DNA from: Phycisphaerae bacterium
GTDB lineage: Bacteria; Planctomycetota; Phycisphaerae; Phycisphaerales; SM1A02
Direction of reading: 5' to 3'
Assembly: GCA_002709295.1 (NCBI GenBank)
Contig: PAQL01000015.1
Span: 62,001 to 126,000 of the forward strand
Length of the DNA: 64,000 nt
A model generated the notes under the pieces. That model had not been told where the DNA came from. It searched no databases and saw nothing but the letters and a program-made list of their open reading frames with translations. The position numbers and the translations under genes are program-made. Positions within the stretch are counted from its first letter, which is position 1, and each line of letters starts with the position of its first letter. This document shows, one piece after another, positions 54,478 to 62,430 of the stretch.

Positions 54478-55751
54478 CCGCCGCTCGCGATCCGCATCAG
54501 CTGGGCGGCGAGCCAGGCTCCGTAGGTTCCCAGGGCGTAGCCGACCACCGCAAGGAGCACGCCCACCGGAGCGAGTCGGGGATCGAACGCCGCCGCGACC
54601 ACGGGGGCGCTCGCGGCGCCGCCGATGTTGGCCTGGCTGCCCACCGCGGCGAAGAAGATCGGGGCTCGCAGAAGGACCGTCGCGGTCAGCACGAAGACCG
54701 CCTGGATGGAGATCCAGACCAGTCCGACCACGAAGATGCCGGGTCGCTCGCCGATCGCCATGAGATCCATCTTGAGTCCGATGGTGGCGACCAGCAGGTA
54801 GAGGAACACGGTGGCGATCCGACTGGCGCCGGTGGATTCAAGGCTTCGGACCCTTCGAGAGAACGACAGGGCCACGCCGATGGTGGTGGCGATCACCACC
54901 AGCCAGAAGAAGGGGCTGGTGAGGCTGAACCTGGACGCCCACGGCGCGGTCTCGGCGAACCGACCCGCCAGCCATCCTCCGAGGAGCGAGGCGATGCCGG
55001 TGGCCAGGAAGCCGATCGCGCAGATCGTCATCAGGTCGCTGGTCAGGGCGGGACGTGGAGGTGCCTGCCGTTCGACCCTGGCGAGCCGGTCATTGAGGGC
55101 GTCGAGCTGTCGGCGGTCGGCCTTGATCAGACGATCGATCATGAGGTTCGACCCCGCCATCCACAGCAGCACGCCCATCCAGAGATTGGCGACGATGACG
55201 TCCACCGCGACCATCGCCGAGAACAGATCGTCGCTGGGCCCGAAGACCTCCTTCATGGCGGCCTGGTTGGCGCCTCCGCCGATCCAGCTGCCTGCCACGG
55301 TCGAGAGTCCTCGCCAGACTGCATCTGCATCGGCGCCGCCGACGGTCTCGGGGGAGATGGTTCCGACGATGAGGACGGCGAGCGGTGCGCCGATGATCAC
55401 GCCGGCGGTCGAGGCCAGGAAGACACCGAGCATCTTGGGGCCGAGCCGGAGGATGCCCGGCAGGTCCGCGGTCATGGTCAACATGACCAGGCAGGCGGGA
55501 AGCAGGTACCGGCTCGCGACGTGGTAGAGGCGTCCCCGGTCGTCACCCACCAGTTCCGTGGTGGCCAGCAGCCCCGGGACGAAGTAGCACAGAAGCAGGG
55601 CCGGGACCACGCGGTAGAAGCCGCGCATCGTGGGATGCTCGGAACTCTTGAAGATGACCGCAAGGATCACCAGCAGGATGCCCAGCACCATGGCTGGGTT
55701 CGTGATCAGTGCCTCGGAGGGGCCGGCGTCGGCGGCGAGGAGGATAGCCAT
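54474..55751 (-). CDS. DUF819 family membrane protein
   Basis: A 425-residue polytopic protein with about 11 hydrophobic segments, of the YjcL/DUF819 family, thought to be a transporter of unknown substrate. Family-like blocks include GSWIGGGANQAAMKEVF, a conserved MVAVDVIVANLWMGVLLW and SQANIGGAASAPVVAAAF. The APH-like gene directly downstream could phosphorylate the imported substrate (inferred). Start ATG 55751 gives a short hydrophobic lead. Confidence 0.85.
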   Translation of the reverse strand: MAILLAADAGPSEALITNPAMVLGILLVILAVIFKSSEHPTMRGFYRVVPALLLCYFVPGLLATTELVGDDRGRLYHVASRYLLPACLVMLTMTADLPGILRLGPKMLGVFLASTAGVIIGAPLAVLIVGTISPETVGGADADAVWRGLSTVAGSWIGGGANQAAMKEVFGPSDDLFSAMVAVDVIVANLWMGVLLWMAGSNLMIDRLIKADRRQLDALNDRLARVERQAPPRPALTSDLMTICAIGFLATGIASLLGGWLAGRFAETAPWASRFSLTSPFFWLVVIATTIGVALSFSRRVRSLESTGASRIATVFLYLLVATIGLKMDLMAIGERPGIFVVGLVWISIQAVFVLTATVLLRAPIFFAAVGSQANIGGAASAPVVAAAFDPRLAPVGVLLAVVGYALGTYGAWLAAQLMRIASGG

Positions 55752-55783
55752 GCGGAGATGCTACCGGCCCCGCGGGATCCGAT

Positions 55784-58700
55784 TCAGCAGGGGCCCCACA
55801 TGACGAGGAACACCCCGAAGTCCTGCCCGTCGACCAGGCCGTCGCCGTTGAGGTCGGCGCTGGCGTTGGACTGGTTCCACGCGAGGAGGAACTGGCCGAG
55901 GTCGGAGCCGCTCACGATGCCGTCCCCGTCGTAGTCGGCGGGACAGATCGGTTCGCACTCGTCCGGGCGACCGTCGAGGTCGCCATCCTGCGAGATTCCG
56001 GCGGCGATGTCGCACTCGTCGAGCTGGAGGTTCTCGTTGCAGTCGTACAGCGGAGGATCGCCTTCGAGGCCGGCCCGCATGATCCATTCGCCCGCCACTC
56101 CCAGTCCACCCAGGCTGTAGGAGGCGGTGATGTCGCCGAGGGAACCACCACGTCCCATGAAGGAGCGACCCTCGAAGACGATGGTGTCCGCCACGGTGGG
56201 CAGGAGGGGTTCGACCATGGCCACATGGGCGGCGACGAAGAAGGAGGTGCCGGTCGGTCCGATCTCGATGGGATCGAAGTCGAATCTGGTCAGGACCGGA
56301 GCGCCCTGTCCGGGCTGGTTGGGTCCGGCCGGTTCCAGAGTGATGGTGCGCAGGGGGATCATGTCGTCCGGCGAGCGGTCCTGGTTCGGATCCGCCATCA
56401 GGCCGATCTCCACGACGCCGCCGAGGCCCAGATCGCCGACCGCGACCTCGATGTGGTCGATCATGCCGCCACCGGGGCCGACGTCGTACTGAACCGCCCA
56501 CCAGGTGTCGCCCCCGCCACCGAAGCCGTAGTTGTCGGAGACGTAACCGGTGTCGATCCGGTAGCCCGGGTGTCCTCCCATCTGGCAGTCGTCGATCACT
56601 CCGTCGAGATTGCAGTCCTCGGCGGTTCCTTCCGCGATCTCGCAGGAGTCGAGGATCCCGTTGCCGTCGCAGTCGAGGATGGCGGGCTCGCAGGCGTCGG
56701 GGGCGCCGTTGCCGTCGCAGTCGGTGAGACCGTTGAAGGCGTTCTGGCAGTCGTCGGGGATGCCGTCCCCGTTGCAGTCGACGGACTGTCCGCAGCCGGT
56801 GTCCCAGATCGATCCGCAGTCGCCGGCACAGGTCAGTTCGCAGGCGTCGACCACGCCGTCTCCGTCGCAGTCCTCGCAGGCATCGGCGATGCCGTTCCCG
56901 TCCAGGTCGAGGAGGTCGCCGTCGAGGATCTGGCAGATGTCCGGCACACCGTCGTTGTCGCAGTCGCCGGTGGACGTCTCGTAGTCGAATCGCAGGATCC
57001 AGTTGCTCCACCAGACGCCGGGCCCCAGACTGTCGAGTCGATTGAACTCGATCACGCCCTCGCCATCGAGATCATCCGGGTCGAGGGGCAGTTCGGATCC
57101 GATGATCCAGCTTCCCCCCGCATAGGCGGTCGTCGCGTCGAGAGCGGCGGGGAAGTCCTCCTCGGTCACGCCCGCCATCATCGCGCCGATGAAGTACGAG
57201 CCGCCCGACGGACCGAGGTCGATCGGTGGCAGCAGGACCCTGTCCCGCACGCCTGCCTCGTTCGAGACCACCTGGGTGTAGACCCGGTGCACGAGTTCTG
57301 CGTCCCGGGGATCCCCGTCGCCGTCGGGGTCGCGCCACAGGCAGACGCGTGCGGGCCTTCCCACGGCCGCGAAGACGAAGTCGACCTCGATCGCCACCGC
57401 CCTGGCATGGGATTCCCGGATCTGGACGTGCTGGAGCCAGGCCATGTAGGTGCCCGCGGCGCGGACGCCGTATTCCGGCACGCCGTCATCGACCATGTAG
57501 GTCTCCACATCTCCCACCTGGCAGTCGTCGAGGATCCCGTCTCCCTGGCAGTCGGCAGCGCCGTCGGCGAGTTCGCAGTCGTCCGGCACGCCGTCGGCGT
57601 TGCAGTCGTTCGCCTCGAGTTCGCACCAGTCGAACACGCCGTCTCCGTCACAGTCCACGGCGTCGGCCTCGCACACGTCGAGTCTTCCGTTGGCGTTGCA
57701 GTCCAGTGAGGGATCCTGTGCAAGCTGGCAGCCGTCGGACTGGCCGTCGAGGTCGCAGTCGATGTACGGCCGCATGCTCGAGCCGGGCAGGATCTCGCGG
57801 TCGCCGAAGGGAGGCTTCCACTCGAGGACGCACAGTGCCCCGCCGTAGTTGTCGAACCACTCCAGCGTGAAGCTGTGTCGGCCCGCGGTCAGGAACACGC
57901 CGGTGGCGACCTCCTCCGGGCTGTGGTCCCGCCAGTCGTCGATCAGCATCTCGCCGTCGATGCTCAGTCGGATGCCGTCGTCCGAATTGATCCAGAAGGA
58001 GTAGAACCCGGTGTAGGGCGCATCGAGTTCCCCCATCCAGCGGGCGGCGAAGTTGCTGAAGCCGGCGCCCACCCAGGGTTCTCCATCGCCGATGTCGAGG
58101 TTGACCTCCTGCTCGATGCGGGACCGGATAGGGGTCGCGAGATCCGAGAAGGTGTAGTACGTCACGAGGAAGCCGGAGGCGTCCGGCGACTCGCATGCAT
58201 CGTCAAGAAGATTCCCGTTGCAGTCCGTCTTGGGATTCTCGATCGCGCCGCAGGTGTCGATCACTCCATCGTCGTTGCAGTCCTGCCAGGGGTTGAGCAG
58301 GATCTCGACGGCGTCCGGTCGTCCGTTGCCGTCGCAGTCGACGGACTGGCATTCGTCCGGGACCCCGTCCCCATCGAGGTCGAGGCTTTCGCCGTCGAGG
58401 ATGTCGATGTCGTCGGGATAGAAGTTGGAGTTGCAGTCGACGTCGCCGACCTCCACGATCGAATGCAGCTGGATCTCCCCGTCGATGGCCTGGTCGCCGT
58501 CGGCATCCTTCCAACGGCCGTTGGGGGACATGTAGGCATGATTGCGACGGGGGCTGTCGGTCGGGAAGCCGTTTTCCCAAGAGGTGAACAGCCTGCTCTC
58601 CCCGGTGGCCCATCGCCAGTCGCCCTCGGTCGTCCCGTCGGAGAGTCCGATCCAGCAGTAGCGAGGGATGTCGTTCCAGCTGGAGAGCGCCTCGCGGACC

Positions 58701-58915
58701 GAGACCAGCTCCTGGTTCGACTCGAAGGACACGAGTCTGCCGCCGAGAGCGGCAGCGGCCTCGTCCGCCTCGGAGACGTTCGAGGGAGAGAGCAGGTAGT
58801 ACTGATGAACGCTGCCGGGAATCGTGACCGGACCCGCGATGATCTCGGGTTGAGCGGCGTGAGCGCCCGAGCAGGCCAGAACGGCAAGGGTCACGGTCGT
58901 CACGATCTTCAGCAT
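55784..58915 (-). CDS. Large exported lectin/PA14 protein with calcium-repeat arms
   Basis: A 1043-residue surface protein. Signal peptide MLKIVTTVTLAVLACSGAHAA; residues about 36-152 a C-type-lectin-like domain (QYYLLSPSNVSEADEAAAALGG, RYCWIGLSDGTTEGDWRW, NGRWKDADGDQ). Then dockerin/thrombospondin-3-like DxDGxG loops, a PA14 domain at about residues 248-385 (TYYTFSDLATPIRSR, FYSFWINSDDGIRLSIDGEMLIDDW), more calcium loops, and two jelly-roll-like regions (SFFVAAHVAMVEPLLPTV). The chain ends in two dockerin-like repeats (DYDGDGIVSGSDLGQFLLAW, DLNGDGLVDGQDFGVFLVMWG). It likely binds sugars and calcium. ATG 58915 begins the signal peptide; the frame is open upstream without protein-like features. 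Confidence 0.85.
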   Translation of the reverse strand: MLKIVTTVTLAVLACSGAHAAQPEIIAGPVTIPGSVHQYYLLSPSNVSEADEAAAALGGRLVSFESNQELVSVREALSSWNDIPRYCWIGLSDGTTEGDWRWATGESRLFTSWENGFPTDSPRRNHAYMSPNGRWKDADGDQAIDGEIQLHSIVEVGDVDCNSNFYPDDIDILDGESLDLDGDGVPDECQSVDCDGNGRPDAVEILLNPWQDCNDDGVIDTCGAIENPKTDCNGNLLDDACESPDASGFLVTYYTFSDLATPIRSRIEQEVNLDIGDGEPWVGAGFSNFAARWMGELDAPYTGFYSFWINSDDGIRLSIDGEMLIDDWRDHSPEEVATGVFLTAGRHSFTLEWFDNYGGALCVLEWKPPFGDREILPGSSMRPYIDCDLDGQSDGCQLAQDPSLDCNANGRLDVCEADAVDCDGDGVFDWCELEANDCNADGVPDDCELADGAADCQGDGILDDCQVGDVETYMVDDGVPEYGVRAAGTYMAWLQHVQIRESHARAVAIEVDFVFAAVGRPARVCLWRDPDGDGDPRDAELVHRVYTQVVSNEAGVRDRVLLPPIDLGPSGGSYFIGAMMAGVTEEDFPAALDATTAYAGGSWIIGSELPLDPDDLDGEGVIEFNRLDSLGPGVWWSNWILRFDYETSTGDCDNDGVPDICQILDGDLLDLDGNGIADACEDCDGDGVVDACELTCAGDCGSIWDTGCGQSVDCNGDGIPDDCQNAFNGLTDCDGNGAPDACEPAILDCDGNGILDSCEIAEGTAEDCNLDGVIDDCQMGGHPGYRIDTGYVSDNYGFGGGGDTWWAVQYDVGPGGGMIDHIEVAVGDLGLGGVVEIGLMADPNQDRSPDDMIPLRTITLEPAGPNQPGQGAPVLTRFDFDPIEIGPTGTSFFVAAHVAMVEPLLPTVADTIVFEGRSFMGRGGSLGDITASYSLGGLGVAGEWIMRAGLEGDPPLYDCNENLQLDECDIAAGISQDGDLDGRPDECEPICPADYDGDGIVSGSDLGQFLLAWNQSNASADLNGDGLVDGQDFGVFLVMWGPC

Positions 58916-59084
58916 GATGAAGGTCTCGAGGGGGGGCGAACTGGCGTGGAGGGCATTTCCGGAAAACGCCATCGTAGCCTGGGGTCTCCCGAGGTTGAAA
59001 GATAAAGGGGATGAGATCCCGGTACGAGTCGAAATCCGCGGTTGTGAGGAGGGAATCCGCCGGTGATCCATAAACGAAGGTTTG

Positions 59085-59090
59085 TATATT
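59085..59090 (+). promoter_or_regulatory. Possible -10 element giving a nearly leaderless transcript
   Basis: TATATT at 59085-59090 stands out in an unusually AT-rich patch and ends eight bases before the ATG at 59099. Initiation about 7 bases downstream would start transcription around 59097, giving almost no 5' leader. No good -35 was found. Confidence 0.4.
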
Positions 59091-59098
59091 GACTCGTC

Positions 59099-60325
59099 AT
59101 GCAACCCACGGACACGATTCGCCAGGGCCAGAGTTTTCCCGTCGCCGCCGCGACGGTGATGACCAATCTGAAGACCACCCTGGCCGGCACGCTTGATTCA
59201 TGCTCCTGCCTCGACGGAACCCGTCCCATCGACATCGCGAAGGGACTCGGCATCGACATGAAGCTTGCCTGGAAGGCCTCTCACCTGGCCAACGCGACCC
59301 AGCCGTTCGATTCGGTTCGCCATCTGCCCGGAATCGCGGGCATGCGGATCCTTCTCGACGCGGCGGTCGCCAGGGGCGCCGATCCCGCCATCGTCGGGCG
59401 GACGCTCGAGTCCTTCAAGGCGGTGCAGTCCTTCATCTCCAGGAACTGCGGCAGCCGGAGGGCGTTCGAGTCGATGGTGGCCGGCCTCGACGAGCTCGGA
59501 GACCGTCGGCTTGAACAGGAGCATCGCCGCACCCTCTTCCACGGGGCCCGATCCGTGTGGGGACTCAAGGCCGATGTCCTGCACCGTCTCGACGTCCTGT
59601 TTCCGAGTTCCATCGATCCTCTGATCGATTGTGCGACGATTCGGACGCTCGGCGGAGCACGGCGCCTTCGCGGCGGGGTTCCCCTGGTGTTTCCGCGGCC
59701 GCGGGTGGTCGACGACAGGGGAGTGGAGAGTCGGACCGGCCTGCGCGAGCCTCTGGACTCCTCGGTGAAGAGAGGGGAGCTTCCGATCGTCCACCGTCTC
59801 TGCTCTGGAGAGGTGCCGGAGATCAAGGTCCGGGAGCGCGAGGAGGGGATCATCTACGAGGCGCCGCCTCTGGAGGTCGCCGATGCGATGCCCTACACCT
59901 TCTCCACCGGGGAACTGCTGCGTGCGGTCCAGCCGACGGTGGTCCACGGCGATTCCCATGGCATCTACCAGCTGATGCGACTGCGGATCCCATCGCCGCT
60001 GGCGGTCTTCGACGTGCTCGTCGACACCGAACTCCTCGAGTCGGACAGCAAGCCCGACTCGTATCTCGCGAGCGAGCTTCACGTGTCCGCGAATTTCATC
60101 CGGAACGTCCGGCACGTGCGGTTGCCGGTCGCCATCCGCACCCGCGAGATCAGCAACGGACTCGACATCGAGGTTCCGGGTCTGAAGGACATGGGCGAAC
60201 GCCTGCAGGTCGCCCTGGAGGCGACCCAGCGTCCGCTGTCACGCTTCCGCTGGTTCCGGCTCGAGGTCGAGTACCCGCCGATCTGCAGTCTCATCGCCTT
60301 CGAATGCGAGCAGACCTTCGGTTGA
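59099..60325 (+). CDS. Uncharacterised protein with possible N-terminal HTH
   Basis: A 408-residue protein I do not recognise. Residues about 30-65 (CLDGTRPIDIAKGLGIDMKLAWKASHLANA) could be a helix-turn-helix; residues 70-170 are helical. The second half is beta-rich (IVHRLCSGEVPEIKVREREEGIIYEAPPLEVAD, LAVFDVLVDTELLESDSKPDSYLASELH, FRWFRLEVEYPPICSLIAFECEQTFG). It lacks a signal peptide. A transcription or signalling role is possible but not shown. It diverges from the large lectin protein across 183 bases and converges with the sulfotransferase gene after 42. Confidence 0.7.
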   Translation: MQPTDTIRQGQSFPVAAATVMTNLKTTLAGTLDSCSCLDGTRPIDIAKGLGIDMKLAWKASHLANATQPFDSVRHLPGIAGMRILLDAAVARGADPAIVGRTLESFKAVQSFISRNCGSRRAFESMVAGLDELGDRRLEQEHRRTLFHGARSVWGLKADVLHRLDVLFPSSIDPLIDCATIRTLGGARRLRGGVPLVFPRPRVVDDRGVESRTGLREPLDSSVKRGELPIVHRLCSGEVPEIKVREREEGIIYEAPPLEVADAMPYTFSTGELLRAVQPTVVHGDSHGIYQLMRLRIPSPLAVFDVLVDTELLESDSKPDSYLASELHVSANFIRNVRHVRLPVAIRTREISNGLDIEVPGLKDMGERLQVALEATQRPLSRFRWFRLEVEYPPICSLIAFECEQTFG

Positions 60326-60367
60326 TGGGATCCGATCCCGCCGGAGCTCCGCGCCTCGACGGCTTCC

Positions 60368-61291
60368 TCAGGCCCGCCAGCCCAGCCCTTCGAGATCGAT
60401 CCCCATCCTCTCCGCCAGAAGGCGGTTGGAGGTCCGGAAGTCGATGGCTTCGAGGGAACGAGTGATCGCCTTCCGGGCTCTTCCCCGTCGTCGCGCCTCG
60501 CCCGAAGCGGTGGCGGTGCGACCGATCATCCGGGCGAACCGTCGACCGGCCGGTTCCAGGTGCGGGAGTGGCGGGGCGCGGTGCAGCGAGCTTCGGGTGG
60601 TCAGAAGGTTCACCCTCCTCAGAACCGCGACCTCGAGGAAGGACGGGGCCGCGTAGACGGGCCGGTTGTCCGCGGGTGGGGGGAATGCGATCCCGGAGAA
60701 CGATTCGATCCTCTCGAGATAGGCGCTCGGATCCGCTCGAAGCAGCTCGAAGGGCAGGACCAGGACGTCGTCGGATCCGAAGAGGTCGTCGAGGAACGCG
60801 ACGAATCGATGGAACTCGAGGAACCGTGCATCCGGAACCGGAAGCCGGTGGTCGCCGCGTTCCGCGGGGCGCAGAAAATCCTCGATGCCGCTGATCCCCC
60901 CGATCCTGATCTGCTGCAGCCACATCGATTCGAGGAGCGAGGTCTGCTCGCGGACCACGAGCATGACCCGCGCATCGGGCATGAGGCCCGCGAGTCTGGT
61001 GGCGGTTCGTTCGGCATCGTGCCAGCCCGAGGCGGGATTTCCGCTGAACCGCTCGTTCGAGATCACCGGCGCGTGGCCCCGGTTCTCCGACTCGGCCAGT
61101 CGATCGAGCACCCAGGCTCGAGTGGTCTCAGGCTCGTAGTCGAGGTCCCGCGGAAGGACGATCCGGGCGGTCGATTCCGCCCGGTCGTCGATGGCGTTGA
61201 CCGGCCGGCCGTCCCGGCCGTCGAGGATCGACTTCTGGAACCAGGTCGATCCGGTCCGGTGCATGCCGAGATGGACGAGAGGGCGGGTCAA
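60368..61291 (-). CDS. Sulfotransferase
   Basis: A 307-residue PAPS-dependent sulfotransferase. The 5'-phosphosulfate loop is HLGMHRTGSTWFQKS near residues 7-21, and the 3'-phosphate site is VVREQTSLLESMW, followed by a helical C-terminus. Target glycans or other hydroxyls cannot be named. TTG 61291 is chosen because it overlaps the TGA of DUF2304 (TTGA) and keeps the P-loop's lead strand; the first in-frame ATG (61264) would cut inside the loop. It ends the GT2 / DUF2304 operon. Confidence 0.85.
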   Translation of the reverse strand: MTRPLVHLGMHRTGSTWFQKSILDGRDGRPVNAIDDRAESTARIVLPRDLDYEPETTRAWVLDRLAESENRGHAPVISNERFSGNPASGWHDAERTATRLAGLMPDARVMLVVREQTSLLESMWLQQIRIGGISGIEDFLRPAERGDHRLPVPDARFLEFHRFVAFLDDLFGSDDVLVLPFELLRADPSAYLERIESFSGIAFPPPADNRPVYAAPSFLEVAVLRRVNLLTTRSSLHRAPPLPHLEPAGRRFARMIGRTATASGEARRRGRARKAITRSLEAIDFRTSNRLLAERMGIDLEGLGWRA

Positions 61292-61671
61292 GGATCGGAG
61301 GGTGGGGGGTCGTTCGACCGCGGGCCGGCTCCGGGGCGGGGTGCACCGGGAGCCTCGAGGATGGCGAGGCGACGGACCAGGAGCGTCAGTTCCCGTCTGA
61401 CCTTGCGCAGTCGAAGATAGAAGATGAAGAAGCCCTGCAGCACGACCAGGGTCATGAGATACAGGATCAGATCGGTGCCTCGGTCGATTCCCAGCGCCCG
61501 GGCGATCACCGTGGTTCGATCGGGATCGATGGCGGCGAGGATGCCGACCGTCAGGACCACGAGGACGAGGACCGCGACCGGTCTCCCGATCGACTTGCGG
61601 GCGCCGGCGACGACCGTGAGCACGACGAGTGCGCCCAGCACCGCGATCAGGATGATCTGGAACATGTTCAT
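61288..61671 (-). CDS. DUF2304 membrane protein
   Basis: A 127-residue protein with about three membrane helices (MNMFQIILIAVLGALVVLTVVAG, GRPVAVLVLVVLTVGILAAI, DLILYLMTLVVLQGFFIFYL) and a basic C-terminal helix (RLRKVRRELTLLVRRLAIL), typical of DUF2304. Family members lie beside GT2 glycosyltransferases and may help membrane glycan transfer. It overlaps GT2 by ATGA (61668-61671) and the sulfotransferase start by TTGA. Confidence 0.85.
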   Translation of the reverse strand: MNMFQIILIAVLGALVVLTVVAGARKSIGRPVAVLVLVVLTVGILAAIDPDRTTVIARALGIDRGTDLILYLMTLVVLQGFFIFYLRLRKVRRELTLLVRRLAILEAPGAPRPGAGPRSNDPPPSDP

Positions 61672-62402
61672 TCGACGATCCGGCCGACAAGATAGTGGAA
61701 GAGGATCCGGAAGCCGCCGGTCCACCGCTGACCCTTGGCCACCGAGTATTCGTCGTATCTGATGGTGACCGGATACTCCCGCACGCGAAATCCGCTGTGG
61801 GCGATCAGGTCGATCAGTTCGCTTGCATGAGCCATCCGGTCGGCAGTGATCTCGATGGATTCGGCGGCCCGGCGATCGAACACCCGCAGGCCATTGTGGA
61901 CGTCGTTGAGGCTGATGCCGCTCAGCAGGCGATGGAACAGCACCGCGAGTCTGAGCAGGAGACGGCGGGAGGCTGGAATGGTCGACGTGTCGCCGGCGAA
62001 TCGGTCGCCGAGGGCGATGTCGCACTCTCCGGCGGCCACGCCCCGGGTCATGGTCCAGAGGTCCTCGAGTCGGTGCTGACCATCGGCGTCGAAGTGGGCG
62101 ATCCGACGGGCTCCGGATCGAAGGGCGAAATCCGTGCCGGTCTGAATTGCCGCTCCCTGACCCCGGTTGACCAGATGCCGCAGGGGGTGGGCGTCGGTCT
62201 GCTGCAGGGCCTCCCAGGAATCGTCCGACGATCCGTCGTCAACTGCCACGACATTCCGGAAATACGGCGTGATCGAGCCGATGACATCTGCAATCACCGG
62301 CCCCTCGTTGTAGACGGGGATCACGATCCAGGTATCGGCGGCCACGGCGGGGTCGAAATCCGGGAGATCGGACTGATTTGGATTCAAGGCTGGAATGGCC
62401 AT
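61668..62402 (-). CDS. Family 2 glycosyltransferase (DPM1-like)
   Basis: A 244-residue GT-A fold enzyme: WIVIPVYNEGPVIADVIG, VVAVDDGSSDDSW, the nucleotide-binding HFDADGQHRLED with a DxD motif, and a downstream NDVHNGLRVFDRRA block as in dolichyl-phosphate-mannose synthases and their bacterial relatives. It probably transfers a sugar to a lipid carrier at the membrane. It is first in a three-gene leftward operon with DUF2304 and sulfotransferase and diverges from the TMTC-like gene across 28 bases. Confidence 0.92.
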   Translation of the reverse strand: MAIPALNPNQSDLPDFDPAVAADTWIVIPVYNEGPVIADVIGSITPYFRNVVAVDDGSSDDSWEALQQTDAHPLRHLVNRGQGAAIQTGTDFALRSGARRIAHFDADGQHRLEDLWTMTRGVAAGECDIALGDRFAGDTSTIPASRRLLLRLAVLFHRLLSGISLNDVHNGLRVFDRRAAESIEITADRMAHASELIDLIAHSGFRVREYPVTIRYDEYSVAKGQRWTGGFRILFHYLVGRIVE

Positions 62403-62430
62403 GGGAACACCGTAACCTTAAATCTCACAG

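Noticed and set aside
56225-57709. Long plus-strand frame opposite the lectin/PA14 protein
   Set aside because: Val/Ala/Asp-rich shadow of the DxDGxG repeats on the minus strand.
55784-58915. Possible CRISPR-like or DNA-level repeat array from repeated GTCGCAGTC-type runs
   Set aside because: The repeats are irregular and in frame, explained by DCDGxG calcium-loop codons; no spacers of constant length.
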